Positions 45,675 to 54,488 of a stretch of 64,000 bases of DNA are shown in pieces. A model generated the notes under the pieces. It ran no database searches. It saw only the letters and a program-made list of their open reading frames with translations, and had not been told where the DNA came from. The stretch is from Ochrobactrum sp. BTU1 (GTDB lineage Bacteria; Pseudomonadota; Alphaproteobacteria; Rhizobiales; Rhizobiaceae), in NCBI GenBank assembly GCA_018798825.1, contig CP076354.1, positions 1,674,001-1,738,000 on the forward strand. The letters run 5' to 3'. The stretch's first letter is position 1; every line of letters starts with the position of its first letter. Both the position numbers and the translations under genes were made by a program.

Positions 45675-46585
45675 GATCGAAGAAGGCTCTCGCCTAAAAA
45701 GTTTGCCGACGCTTCACGCACCGCACCAAGCATAAAATCGCTGATCACTCTGATACGCGGCGCGGCCATGACATCCACATGGCAATTCATCCAATATTCG
45801 CGTTCAAGATGCATTTCCTTTGGCAACACCGGCACCAGCTCGGAATGCATATCGGCTATGTAATATGGAAGCACGCAAAGCCCATAACCCGTTTGTGTGG
45901 CGGTCAGTTGTGCGTGAATACTTGAACTTTGATAGTTACAGCGCTGTCCGGGCAATATCTCGCGCATATAGTCCAGACCGGGCGTGAACACCATGTCGTC
46001 GATATAGCCGATGAAGGGATGTCGAGACAGATCCTCTCGCGACCTTATCGGCGGATGGCAGTTCAGATAATCCCGATGACCATAGATAAACAGCCGATAA
46101 GACGTCAGCTTTTCACTGTGATACGGCCCGGTGCGAGGCATATGCAGCGTGATCGATAATTCGGCCTCGCGACGCGACAACGACATGATCTGCTGAATCG
46201 TCACAACCTCTACGGAAAGGCTGGGATAGGATTGCGCCAGCACCGGCAGGCGATCGGCCAAAAAGAAATTGCCGAAGCCTTCAAGGGTTGAAAGCCGCAC
46301 CACACCTGACAGTGCCGAGAAACTTCCTGTGGCTTCTGTCTGGAACTTCAGCGCCTCGCGCTCCATCACCTCCGCAGGTTCAACCAGTCTTTCGCCCATC
46401 GGCGTCAGCAGATAGCCGCGCGGATTGCGCTCAAACAACTTGGTTGCAAGCGCCTGCTCCAGACGATCAATCCGCCGCAGCACCGTGACGTGACTGGTGC
46501 GCAATTGTCTTGCTGCGGTAGAAAGCTGGCCGGTCCGTGCAACCGCCAGAAAATACTGCAGATCATCCCATGTAAACTGCCGCAT
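45671..46585 (-). CDS. LysR-family transcriptional regulator
   Basis: This 304-residue LTTR has an N-terminal winged helix (about residues 3-62, LQYFLAVARTGQLSTAARQLRTSHVTVLRRIDRLEQAL) and a periplasmic-binding-like effector domain. It lies between the thiolase/SDR/ThDP genes and the Liv-type importer, transcribed divergently from the importer, and is the obvious candidate to control one or both. ATG 46585 follows GGGAGGAAGAG; the frame from 46609 adds eight unsupported residues. The effector is unknown. Confidence 0.85.
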   Translation of the reverse strand: MRQFTWDDLQYFLAVARTGQLSTAARQLRTSHVTVLRRIDRLEQALATKLFERNPRGYLLTPMGERLVEPAEVMEREALKFQTEATGSFSALSGVVRLSTLEGFGNFFLADRLPVLAQSYPSLSVEVVTIQQIMSLSRREAELSITLHMPRTGPYHSEKLTSYRLFIYGHRDYLNCHPPIRSREDLSRHPFIGYIDDMVFTPGLDYMREILPGQRCNYQSSSIHAQLTATQTGYGLCVLPYYIADMHSELVPVLPKEMHLEREYWMNCHVDVMAAPRIRVISDFMLGAVREASANFLGESLLRS

Positions 46586-46952
46586 CTCTTCCTCCCAAAA
46601 GATAGCCATCGCCCGCTCAACAAGTTCTGTACGTTTTTGAACAGACGATGTTCAAAAATTGTTATTCTTGTACGCATTTGTCAATGCTACCGTTCTCAAG
46701 AACAGCCCGACCGGAGGAACAAAATCGGGCAGAAGCAGAGGGATGTGCAATCATGAGGAAGATTGCCAACCCGGTCTGAAAAGACTGCTTCAGAGGGCAT
46801 CCCGAAAAGTGTGAACGGTTTTCGGAAAAAGATGCACGTTAGAACAAACAATGAGAGCGCCAGTCTGATCCTGTCAGATCGAAACGCGCTCTAACGGAGG
46901 ATACCGTTCGATTCTATCGCGACGGACACAAGCTTTTTGGGAGGAGCACTGA
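46586..46952. other. Divergent promoter region with a complete palindromic repeat
   Basis: This 367-bp gap lies between the LysR gene and the Liv-type binding protein. The first 100 bp are AT-rich (TTCAAAAATTGTTATTCTTG) and contain T-N11-A-like candidates for LysR binding, for example TTGTTATTCTTGTACGCA, which I cannot verify. A full two-part palindromic repeat fills 46797-46895. The importer gene has its own site, GGGAGGAGCACTGA, before 46953. Confidence 0.45.
46797..46895 (+). repeat. Complete two-part palindromic repeat (reference copy)
   Basis: Half 1 is GCATCCCGAAAAGTGTGAAC then GGTTTTCGGAAAAAGATGC. A spacer TTAGAACAAACAATG follows. Half 2 is AGAGCGCCAGTCTGATCCTG then TCAGATCGAAACGCGCTCT, where AGAGCGC pairs with GCGCTCT and TCTGAT with the TCAGA arm. 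It is about 100 bp long, the best-preserved copy in the window. Confidence 0.7.
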
Positions 46953-48158
46953 ATGAAACTTTTTGCACTTGCTACGGCTGCACTTTTGGCTGCAACCGCA
47001 ATTTCATCTGCAGCAGAAGTATCCGACGGCAAAGTCAAGATCGGCATCCTGAACGACCAATCGGGTGTTTATGCGGACTTCGGCGGCAAGTGGTCGTTTG
47101 AAGCTGCAAAAATGGCTGCCGAAGATTTCGGCGGCAAGGTGCTGGATGCGCCGATTGAAATCATCACTGCCGACCATCAGAACAAGCCGGATGTTGCAGC
47201 CAATATCGCTCGTCAGTGGTACGATACCGAACAGGTCGACGCCATTATGGAGCTGACCAGCTCTTCCGTGGGCCTCGCCGTTCAGGCGCTCTCCAAGGAC
47301 AAAAAGAAAATCACCATCAATACAGGTGCGGCGACATCGGAACTCACAGGCAAGCAATGCACGCCATATGGTTTCCATTGGGCCTATGACACGCACGCGC
47401 TGGCTGTTGGCACCGGCGGATCGCTCGTCGAACAGGGCGGCGACACCTGGTACTTCCTGACAGCCGACTATGCTTTCGGTTATTCGCTGGAAGAACAGAC
47501 GTCGAAATTCGTTGAATCCAAAGGCGGTAAAGTTCTTGGCTCGGTTCGCCATCCATTGAGCACCACCGACTATTCCTCGTTCCTGTTGCAGGCCCAGTCA
47601 TCGGGCGCAAAGGTCGTTGGCCTTGCCAATGCCGGCCTTGATACATCCAATGCGATCAAACAGGCTGCGGAATTCGGCATCGTGGCCGGTGGCCAGCGCC
47701 TTGCGGCATTGTTGTTCACGTTAGCTGAAGTTCACGGACTTGGCCTTGAAGCCGCACAAGGCCTGACGCTCACCGAAGGCTTCTATTGGGATCGCGACGA
47801 TGAATCGCGTGAGTTCAGCAAGCGCTTTTTCGACCGTACCGGCCGTATGCCGAACATGATCCAGGCAGGCACTTATTCGGCTGTGCTTCAGTATTTGAAA
47901 GCCATCAAGGAAGCAGGCACAGACGAGACAGAAGCTGTCGCCAAGAAGCTTCATGAAATGCCGGTCAATGACGTCTTCGCCCGCAATGGCAAGGTCGGTG
48001 CCAATGGCCGCATGATCTACGACATGTATCTCATGGAAGTGAAAAAGCCTGACGAAAGCAAGGCACCATGGGACTATTATAAGGTGCTGGCCACCATCCC
48101 CGGCGATCAGGCCTATTTGAAGCCTGAAGAAAGCGGCTGTCCTCTGGTCACGCAGTAA
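46953..48158 (+). CDS. LivK-type ABC solute-binding protein
   Basis: This 401-residue periplasmic protein has a signal peptide (LATAALLAATAISSAAE) and the type I branched-chain amino acid binding pattern: VKIGILNDQSGVYADFGGKWSFEAAKMAAEDFGG, the DHQNKPD segment and TWYFLTADYAFGYSLEEQT. Proteins of this length often bind aromatic acids, ureas or short-chain organic acids rather than leucine. GGGAGGAG precedes ATG 46953. It heads a five-gene importer and is divergent from a LysR regulator. Confidence 0.87.
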   Translation: MKLFALATAALLAATAISSAAEVSDGKVKIGILNDQSGVYADFGGKWSFEAAKMAAEDFGGKVLDAPIEIITADHQNKPDVAANIARQWYDTEQVDAIMELTSSSVGLAVQALSKDKKKITINTGAATSELTGKQCTPYGFHWAYDTHALAVGTGGSLVEQGGDTWYFLTADYAFGYSLEEQTSKFVESKGGKVLGSVRHPLSTTDYSSFLLQAQSSGAKVVGLANAGLDTSNAIKQAAEFGIVAGGQRLAALLFTLAEVHGLGLEAAQGLTLTEGFYWDRDDESREFSKRFFDRTGRMPNMIQAGTYSAVLQYLKAIKEAGTDETEAVAKKLHEMPVNDVFARNGKVGANGRMIYDMYLMEVKKPDESKAPWDYYKVLATIPGDQAYLKPEESGCPLVTQ

Positions 48159-48170
48159 GAGGCTGATGGC

Positions 48171-48968
48171 ATGAATACAGCAACCCAAAATACTACGGCT
48201 CTGCGAGAAGCAGAGCCGTCGAGGATTGTTCTTTCTGCTCGTGGGCTGGGCAAGTCGTTTGGCGGCTTTCATGCGGTGAAGAATGTCGATCTTGATGTAG
48301 AGCACGCCCGCGTTCATGCCCTGATCGGGCCAAATGGTGCAGGCAAGACGACCGTTTTCAACCTGCTCACCAAATTCCTCCAGCCGACAAGCGGCGAGAT
48401 TACGCTTCTTGGCGAAAACATCACCAAAACCAACCCTGCCAAGGTAGCGCGGATGGGTCTGGTACGTTCGTTTCAGATCTCCGCAACCTTCCCACATCTG
48501 ACGGTGCTGGAAAACGTGAAGGTCGCGCTTCAACGCCCAAATGGTCTGGCAACGCAGTTCTGGCGTTCGCTGTCTGCACTGGATCAGCTCGACGCAAAAG
48601 CGATTGATCTTCTTGAGCGCGTCGGTCTTAGCGATGCCCGCCATGCGCTGGCCGCCGATCTTTCCTATGGCCGCAAGCGCGCGCTTGAAATCGCCACCAC
48701 ACTGGCACTCGATCCGAAAGTGCTGCTGCTTGATGAGCCAATGGCAGGCATGGGGCACGAAGACGTGCACATCATTGCCGCCCTCATCACCGATGTAGCA
48801 AAAGATCGTGCGGTGCTGATGGTCGAACACAATCTCAAAGTGGTGGCCGACATCGCCCATCACGTCACGGTGCTGCAACGCGGCGAAATTCTCGCATCGG
48901 GCAATTATGCCACCGTCGCACAAGACGAGCGCGTCCGCACTGCTTATATGGGAACCGAACATGAATAG
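48171..48968 (+). CDS. LivG-type ABC importer ATPase
   Basis: This 265-residue nucleotide-binding subunit has Walker A (GPNGAGKTTVFNLL), a signature region ADLSYGRKRALEIATTLA and Walker B (VLLLDEPMAGMGHED) with a terminal H-loop (LMVEHNLKVV). The LSYG variant signature is normal for LivG. It begins 12 bp after the binding-protein gene and overlaps livF-type gene by 8 bp. Confidence 0.9.
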   Translation: MNTATQNTTALREAEPSRIVLSARGLGKSFGGFHAVKNVDLDVEHARVHALIGPNGAGKTTVFNLLTKFLQPTSGEITLLGENITKTNPAKVARMGLVRSFQISATFPHLTVLENVKVALQRPNGLATQFWRSLSALDQLDAKAIDLLERVGLSDARHALAADLSYGRKRALEIATTLALDPKVLLLDEPMAGMGHEDVHIIAALITDVAKDRAVLMVEHNLKVVADIAHHVTVLQRGEILASGNYATVAQDERVRTAYMGTEHE

Positions 48969-49677
48969 AGGCCAACCCCTGCTCTCAGTGCGCGGGCTCA
49001 ATGCCTGGTATGGCGAAAGCCATGCGCTGCACGGCGTCGATCTCGATATCTGGCCCGGTGAAACCATTACGCTTCTGGGTCGCAATGGCGTCGGCAAAAC
49101 CACAACGCTGCGCGCGATCATGGGCATCATCCGCAAGCGGACCGGCACCATCACGCTTGATGGCAAAGACATTCTGCGCGTGCCGCTGCATCGCATTGCC
49201 CGCACTGGCCTTGGCTTCGTGCCGGAAGAACGCGGAATCTTTGCAACGCTCAACGTGCATGAAAACCTGCTGCTGCCGCCCGTAGTCGGCAAGGGCAGCG
49301 GAGCCATGTCACTCGACGAGATTTACGAGCTCTTCCCCAATCTCTATGAGCGCCGCAACAGCCCCGGCACCAAGCTTTCGGGTGGTGAACAGCAGATGCT
49401 GGCGATTGCCCGTATCCTGCGTACCGGCGTGAAGGTGATGCTGCTTGATGAACCGACCGAAGGGCTTGCGCCTGTCATCATCCAGCGCATCGGTGATGTG
49501 CTGGTGGAGCTTAAAAAGCGCGGCATGACCGTGTTGCTGGTCGAGCAGAACTTCCGCTTTGCAGCCAAAGTCGCGGACCGCTTTTATCTGATGGATCATG
49601 GTGTGGTGACGGAAAACTTCCCAACCGCCGAGCTGCCAGCACGGATGGCATCGCTCACGCAAGCTTTGGGGGTCTGA
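48961..49677 (+). CDS. LivF-type ABC importer ATPase
   Basis: This 238-residue nucleotide-binding subunit has GRNGVGKTTTLRAIMG, the signature LSGGEQQMLAIARIL, LLDEPTEGLAP and VLLVEQNFRFA. The frame is open from 48907, but ATG 48961 lies inside the end of the LivG-type gene and gives the family N-terminus (LLSVRGLNAWYGESHALHGV). It forms a heterodimer with the LivG-type subunit. Confidence 0.9.
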   Translation: MNRGQPLLSVRGLNAWYGESHALHGVDLDIWPGETITLLGRNGVGKTTTLRAIMGIIRKRTGTITLDGKDILRVPLHRIARTGLGFVPEERGIFATLNVHENLLLPPVVGKGSGAMSLDEIYELFPNLYERRNSPGTKLSGGEQQMLAIARILRTGVKVMLLDEPTEGLAPVIIQRIGDVLVELKKRGMTVLLVEQNFRFAAKVADRFYLMDHGVVTENFPTAELPARMASLTQALGV

Positions 49678-49681
49678 ACCA

Positions 49682-50569
49682 ATGACAATGATTTTCGGAA
49701 TACCTTTGCAAGCGCTTCTCGGGCAGTTGCTCGTCGGCCTTATCAATGGCTCTTTCTACGCCATGCTGAGCCTCGGCCTCGCCATCATCTTCGGGCTTTT
49801 GCGCATCATCAATTTTGCCCATGGCGCGCAATATATGCTCGGCGCATTTGTTGGCTACCTGCTGTTAAGCGGCCTTGGCATCGGCTATTGGCCAGCGCTT
49901 ATTCTCGCTCCACTGATCGTGGGTCTGGGCGGTGCCATCATCGAGCGCGTTGCACTTTCAAGGCTCTATAATCTTGATCCGCTCTATGGCCTGCTGTTCA
50001 CTTTTGGTCTGGCGCTCGTGATCGAAGGCACTTTCCGCTATTATTATGGTGCTGCCGGTCAACCCTATGCCGTCCCGCCATCACTTGCAGGCGGCAATAA
50101 TCTCGGCTTCATGTTCCTGCCCAACTATCGCGCATGGGTGGTGGTGGCGTCACTCGTCATCTGTATCGGCACATGGCTGCTGATCGAGAAGACCAAGCTC
50201 GGTGCTTACTTACGCGCCGCAACCGAAAACCCGACACTGGTCAAAGCCTTCGGCATCAATGTGCCACTGCTGCTCACCTTCACCTATGCGCTGGGTGCTG
50301 CCCTTGCTGGCTTTGCCGGTATCCTCGCAGCCCCCATTTATCAGGTCAGCCCGCTGATGGGGTCCAACATCATCATCGTGGTCTTTGCCGTGGTCGTGGT
50401 CGGCGGAATGGGTTCGATCCTTGGCGCTATCATCACCGGCTATGTGCTGGGGCTGGCTGAAGGTCTGACCAAGGTGTTCTATCCCGAAGCTTCAAGCATC
50501 GTCATCTTCGTTATCATGGCTATCGTCCTTCTGGTGCGACCCGCCGGACTGTTCGGGAAGGAGGCCTGA
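49682..50569 (+). CDS. LivH-type ABC permease
   Basis: This 295-residue inner-membrane protein has about eight hydrophobic segments and the LivH block INGSFYAMLSLGLAIIFGLLRIINFAHGAQYMLGAF. The coupling region is RAATENPTLVKAFGINVPLLL. It pairs with the LivM-type permease that follows after one base. Confidence 0.9.
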   Translation: MTMIFGIPLQALLGQLLVGLINGSFYAMLSLGLAIIFGLLRIINFAHGAQYMLGAFVGYLLLSGLGIGYWPALILAPLIVGLGGAIIERVALSRLYNLDPLYGLLFTFGLALVIEGTFRYYYGAAGQPYAVPPSLAGGNNLGFMFLPNYRAWVVVASLVICIGTWLLIEKTKLGAYLRAATENPTLVKAFGINVPLLLTFTYALGAALAGFAGILAAPIYQVSPLMGSNIIIVVFAVVVVGGMGSILGAIITGYVLGLAEGLTKVFYPEASSIVIFVIMAIVLLVRPAGLFGKEA

Positions 50570-50570
50570 T

Positions 50571-51560
50571 ATGACTGATACTGTTCTCAAAGCAACGGCG
50601 GCAAACCATCAGGCAAAAGCGCCAGCCCTCAACAGCCTTTCGGCGGTCGTTCTGGCGATTGCGGTGGCTGGATTGATCGTAGCACCCTTCATGGTCTACC
50701 CGATCTTCCTGATGAAGATGCTGTGCTTTGCGCTCTTTGCGTCCGCATTCAATCTGCTGCTCGGCTATACCGGCATTCTGTCATTTGGCCACGCAGCCTT
50801 CTTTGGCGGTGCTGCCTATGTGACGGCTCATGCGGTCAAGGAATGGGGTGTAACACCCGAAATCGGCATCCTGCTTGGTATGCTGACAGCCGCGGGTCTC
50901 GGCCTCATCATCGGCTATCTCGCCATCCGCCGTCAGGGCATCTATTCAACGATGATCACGCTTGCGCTTGCGCAGATGTTCTTCTTCTTCTGTCTGCAAG
51001 CGGCCTTTACACACGGCGAAGATGGTCTTCAGGGTGTGCCACGCGGCTATCTCTTTGGCTTCATCGACCTCAACCAACCGATGAATATGTATTATTTTGT
51101 GCTGGCGGTGTTTGTGATCGGGGTCTTTGCGATCTGGCGCATCATCAATTCGCCATTCGGCATGATCCTTAAATCCGTGCGCGAAAACGAAAACCGCGCC
51201 GTGTCGCTGGGCTATTCCGTCAATCACTACAAGCTTGCAGCCTTTGTCATGTCGGCAGCACTTGCAGGCCTTGCAGGCGGCATGAAGGCACTTGTCTTCC
51301 AGTTTGCCACACTCACCGATGTGGGCTGGCAAATGTCGGGCGAAGTGATCCTGATGACGCTGCTTGGCGGCATCGGAACGCTGATCGGCCCTATCGTCGG
51401 CGCAGCCTTCGTAGTCGCTCTTCAGAACTATCTCGCAACCTCGGACTTCCCCGTGACAATCGTTACTGGTGTCATCTTCATGGCCTGCGTTCTGCTCTTC
51501 CGTAGAGGCATCGTAGGCGAGTTCTATGCATCGCGGCTTGGAAAGAAATTGTTCGGATAA
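50571..51560 (+). CDS. LivM-type ABC permease
   Basis: This 329-residue permease has the LivM region FNLLLGYTGILSFGHAAFFGGAAY, the coupling helix SVRENENRAVSLGYSVNHYKLAAFV, and GGIGTLIGPIVGAAFV. AAGGAGG precedes ATG 50571. It closes the importer set; a terminator follows before the GMC dehydrogenase. Confidence 0.9.
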   Translation: MTDTVLKATAANHQAKAPALNSLSAVVLAIAVAGLIVAPFMVYPIFLMKMLCFALFASAFNLLLGYTGILSFGHAAFFGGAAYVTAHAVKEWGVTPEIGILLGMLTAAGLGLIIGYLAIRRQGIYSTMITLALAQMFFFFCLQAAFTHGEDGLQGVPRGYLFGFIDLNQPMNMYYFVLAVFVIGVFAIWRIINSPFGMILKSVRENENRAVSLGYSVNHYKLAAFVMSAALAGLAGGMKALVFQFATLTDVGWQMSGEVILMTLLGGIGTLIGPIVGAAFVVALQNYLATSDFPVTIVTGVIFMACVLLFRRGIVGEFYASRLGKKLFG

Positions 51561-51571
51561 CCGGCACTCCC

Positions 51572-51609
51572 GGAGCCGCATACTCATAAGATAGCGGCTC
51601 CACCTTTTT
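51572..51609 (+). terminator. Intrinsic terminator after the LivM-type gene
   Basis: Perfect 8-bp stem GGAGCCGC / GCGGCTCC with a 14-nt loop, then ACCTTTTT. The GMC gene starts only 16 bp beyond, so it must rely on read-through or a promoter within or near the loop region. Confidence 0.75.
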
Positions 51610-51624
51610 ACTGGATATGAAATC

Positions 51625-53223
51625 ATGACCGACACCTACGATTACATCGTGGTTGGCGCGGGCACGGCTGGCTGCGCCCTTGCGAACCGCCTTTCCGCAG
51701 ATAAGAACCGTTCCGTGCTGCTGCTTGAAGCAGGTGGTAAAGACAATTATGCGTGGATTCATATCCCGGTCGGCTATCTCTATTGCATCGGCAATCCGCG
51801 CACCGACTGGTGTTTCACCACAGAAGCGGAAGCGGGCCTGAATGGGCGCTCGCTCGGCTATCCACGCGGCAAAGTGCTTGGTGGCTGCTCCTCAATCAAT
51901 GGAATGATCTATATGCGCGGACAGGCACGCGATTATGATCTGTGGCGACAGGCCGGTTGCGACGGCTGGGGCTGGGACGACGTTTTGCCCTTCTTCAAAA
52001 AATCGGAAGACAATTTCGCGGGCGCAGATGATCTGCATGGCGCAGGCGGCGAATGGCGCGTTGAAAATGCCCGCCTGCACTGGGATATTCTGGATGCTTT
52101 TCGTGATGCAGCCGTTGCTGCCGGAATTCCAGCAACCGACGATTTCAATCGCGGTGACAATGAAGGCGTATCCTATTTCAAGGTCAACCAGAAGCGCGGA
52201 ATTCGCTGGAATACGGCCAAAGCCTTTCTGCGCCCAGCCCTTGATCGCCCCAACCTGCGCGTTGAAACCGGCGCCCATGTTCGCCGCATCGAGATCGAAG
52301 AGCTGCGGGCAACCGGCGTCACTTTCGATCAGAATGGGACAACCCGAACCGTCAAAGCAAAACGCGAGATTATTCTGGCAGCAGGTGCCGTCGGCTCGCC
52401 GCAGATATTGGAGCTTTCAGGCGTAGGGCGTGGCGATGTGCTGCAACAGGCAGGCGTTGCGCCTAAACTCGAACGCAGACAGTTGGGCGAAAACCTGCAG
52501 GATCATCTGCAACTGCGTTGCGCTTATAAAGTAACCGGCATTCCAACGCTCAATGAAAAGGCGAGCAAACTCTTCGGTAAAGCCATGATCGGCCTTGAAT
52601 ATTTCCTGCGTCGTTCAGGCCCCATGTCGATGGCACCCAGCCAGCTCGGTGTTTTCACTCGCTCGGACCCATCCTATGAAACAGCGAATCTGCAATATCA
52701 TGTGCAGCCACTGAGCCTTGAGAAATTCGGTGAAGCCGTCCACCCCTTCCCGGCCTTTACCGCATCCGTCTGTAATCTGCGCCCCGACAGCCGTGGTTCG
52801 ATCCACATCAAGTCCCCCGATCACCGGACCCAACCGGCCATCCAGCCGAACTATCTTTCCGCAGAAAGCGACCGCCGTGTTGCAGCCGATTCCATCCGCC
52901 TCACCCGTCATATCGTGGCGCAGGCGCCTTTGCAGAAATATCACCCGGAAGAATTCAAGCCCGGACCAATCTATGAAACGCAGGAGCAGCTGGAAAAAGC
53001 AGCGGGCGATATCGGCACCACGATTTTCCATCCGGTCGGCACCTGCCGAATGGGTGTAGATGCTGAAGCGATTGTCGATCCGCGTCTGCGACTTAACGGC
53101 ATTCAGCGACTGCGCGTGGCCGATGCCTCGGTCATGCCAGGAATCACTTCCGGCAACACGAACTCACCCACGTTGATGATTGCCGAGAAGGCCGCCCAGA
53201 TGATTATTTCGGATAATTATTAG
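51625..53223 (+). CDS. GMC-family flavin-dependent dehydrogenase (choline/alcohol dehydrogenase-like)
   Basis: This 532-residue FAD enzyme has the Rossmann motif YIVVGAGTAGCALANRLS, GMC signature 1 (YPRGKVLGGCSSINGMIYMRG), signature 2 (GAVGSPQILELSGVG) and the C-terminal active-site pair in TIFHPVGTCRMG and SGNTNSPTLMIAEKAA. It oxidises an alcohol to an aldehyde, with the membrane quinone as the usual acceptor. Choline specificity is unlikely without bet genes nearby. The start at ATG 51625 has a weak site. Position directly after the Liv-type importer suggests that it acts on the imported compound or a derivative. Confidence 0.87.
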   Translation: MTDTYDYIVVGAGTAGCALANRLSADKNRSVLLLEAGGKDNYAWIHIPVGYLYCIGNPRTDWCFTTEAEAGLNGRSLGYPRGKVLGGCSSINGMIYMRGQARDYDLWRQAGCDGWGWDDVLPFFKKSEDNFAGADDLHGAGGEWRVENARLHWDILDAFRDAAVAAGIPATDDFNRGDNEGVSYFKVNQKRGIRWNTAKAFLRPALDRPNLRVETGAHVRRIEIEELRATGVTFDQNGTTRTVKAKREIILAAGAVGSPQILELSGVGRGDVLQQAGVAPKLERRQLGENLQDHLQLRCAYKVTGIPTLNEKASKLFGKAMIGLEYFLRRSGPMSMAPSQLGVFTRSDPSYETANLQYHVQPLSLEKFGEAVHPFPAFTASVCNLRPDSRGSIHIKSPDHRTQPAIQPNYLSAESDRRVAADSIRLTRHIVAQAPLQKYHPEEFKPGPIYETQEQLEKAAGDIGTTIFHPVGTCRMGVDAEAIVDPRLRLNGIQRLRVADASVMPGITSGNTNSPTLMIAEKAAQMIISDNY

Positions 53224-53241
53224 AACCAGATTCCGGTCAGC

Positions 53242-53273
53242 CCCGTGAGCGGAAATGGCAATCCGCTCACGGG
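53242..53273 (+). terminator. Long hairpin after the GMC dehydrogenase gene
   Basis: A perfect 12-bp stem, CCCGTGAGCGGA / TCCGCTCACGGG, has an 8-nt loop and lies 19 bp after the stop. No T run follows. It is thermodynamically strong, so it could be a Rho-assisted or 3'-stabilising element. Confidence 0.6.
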
Positions 53274-53448
53274 CCTGTGAACGCAATTTCACAATCGTTG
53301 AATCTCGTGAAGCTGAAATAATTTTCCTTGTTTATTGCCGTGCAAACGGGAATTATCGGCATCAAGGTGGGCAGGGGGAGAAAGATCATCTAACATGATC
53401 ACTTTCCGGGACCGGCTCTCCAAAAAACTTTAGACAAGGAAAATAAGA

Positions 53449-54285
53449 ATGTCGTCAGTCCTTTCCCGCTATTCGCTGACCCGCCGCGCGGGTCTGAAAG
53501 CTGCCCTCTTCACCGCTGCAGCTCTCACAGTTGGTTTTGCGAGCGCGCCAAGCCACGCAGAAGACAAGACCATCAAGGTCGGCATCATGGGCGGCGAAGA
53601 CGAAGACGTCTGGAAAGTCGTTGCCGAAGAAGGCAAGAAGCACGGCCTCAACATCGAGCGCGTGACCTTCAACGATTACAACCAGCCAAATGAAGCGCTG
53701 GAACGCAAGGAAATCGACGCGAACGCTTTCCAGCACAAGCCTTACCTTGACGAACAGATCAAGCAGCACGGCTACAAGATTGGCGTTGCAGGTTACACCG
53801 CTGTCTGGCCAATCGGCATCTATTCGCGCAAGATCAAGAGCCTTGATGAACTGAAAGAAGGCGCAGTTGTCGGTGTGCCGAACGACCCATCGAATGAAGG
53901 TCGTGCGCTCCGCGTTCTCGAAGCAAGCGGCCTCATCAAGCTGAAGCCGGAAGCAGGCATCCTCGCAACGCCAATCGATGTGATTGAAAATCCAAAGAAG
54001 ATCGAAATCAAGGAACTCGACGCCGGTGTCGTCGGTCGCTCGATTGATGATCTCGATGTCGCAATCGTGAACAACGACTGGGCAGCTAAAGCTGGCCTGA
54101 AGAAGGAAGAAGCGATCGGTTGGGAATCCAAGGAAAACAACCCATACAACAACTTCATCGCGGTCCGCACCGAAGATGAAAATGCTGAATGGGTAAAGAA
54201 CCTTGTTGCCTCCTTCCAGAACGACGCCGTCAAGGCCGAGCTGGACCGCGTTTACAAGGGCACAGGCATTCCGGCCTGGAACTAA
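53449..54285 (+). CDS. metQ: MetQ/NlpA-type methionine-binding protein without a lipobox
   Basis: This 278-residue solute-binding protein is of the NlpA family: TIKVGIMGGEDEDVWKVV, VTFNDYNQPNEALERKEIDANAFQHKPYLD and AVVGVPNDPSNEGRAL are diagnostic. The N-terminus LTRRAGLKAALFTAAALTVGFASAPSHAED is a cleavable signal with a twin-arginine-like pair, and it has no cysteine for lipid attachment. The protein should therefore be soluble in the periplasm, unlike E. coli MetQ. AAGGAAA precedes ATG 53449. It lies before metN and metI but is cut off from them by a strong terminator. Confidence 0.88.
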   Translation: MSSVLSRYSLTRRAGLKAALFTAAALTVGFASAPSHAEDKTIKVGIMGGEDEDVWKVVAEEGKKHGLNIERVTFNDYNQPNEALERKEIDANAFQHKPYLDEQIKQHGYKIGVAGYTAVWPIGIYSRKIKSLDELKEGAVVGVPNDPSNEGRALRVLEASGLIKLKPEAGILATPIDVIENPKKIEIKELDAGVVGRSIDDLDVAIVNNDWAAKAGLKKEEAIGWESKENNPYNNFIAVRTEDENAEWVKNLVASFQNDAVKAELDRVYKGTGIPAWN

Positions 54286-54306
54286 TTGCTATGAGTGACT
54301 GAAAGA

Positions 54307-54341
54307 CCGCGCCGGAAAAAGCTTTTCCGGCGCGGCTTTTA
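54307..54341 (+). terminator. Strong terminator between metQ and metN
   Basis: A 13-bp stem CCGCGCCGGAAAA / TTTTCCGGCGCGG has a 3-nt AGC loop and is followed by CTTTTATTG. It lies 21 bp after metQ. metNI thus probably has its own promoter in 54342-54488 or depends on partial read-through. Confidence 0.85.
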
Positions 54342-54488
54342 TTGACGTAAGCGAAAAAATTGCCCAAAAGCATCGGCGGTGAGCATTAGCTCCATGGCTT
54401 AGCCAGGCCTCATCTTTCCTTGAAGCCTTATCCGATTGCAGTTTGCCGCTGTTTTACAGCGGTGCATCTAACTATAGAAGAAACGACC

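Noticed and set aside
47721..49307. 528-codon minus-strand frame across the Liv-type genes
   Set aside because: It spans three genes with clear ABC motifs on the plus strand and has no motif of its own.
53274..53448. SAM-type riboswitch upstream of metQ
   Set aside because: I looked for the SAM-II pattern known upstream of alphaproteobacterial met genes and did not find its conserved segments; only a small GATCAT/ATGATC inverted repeat at 53384-53400 is visible.
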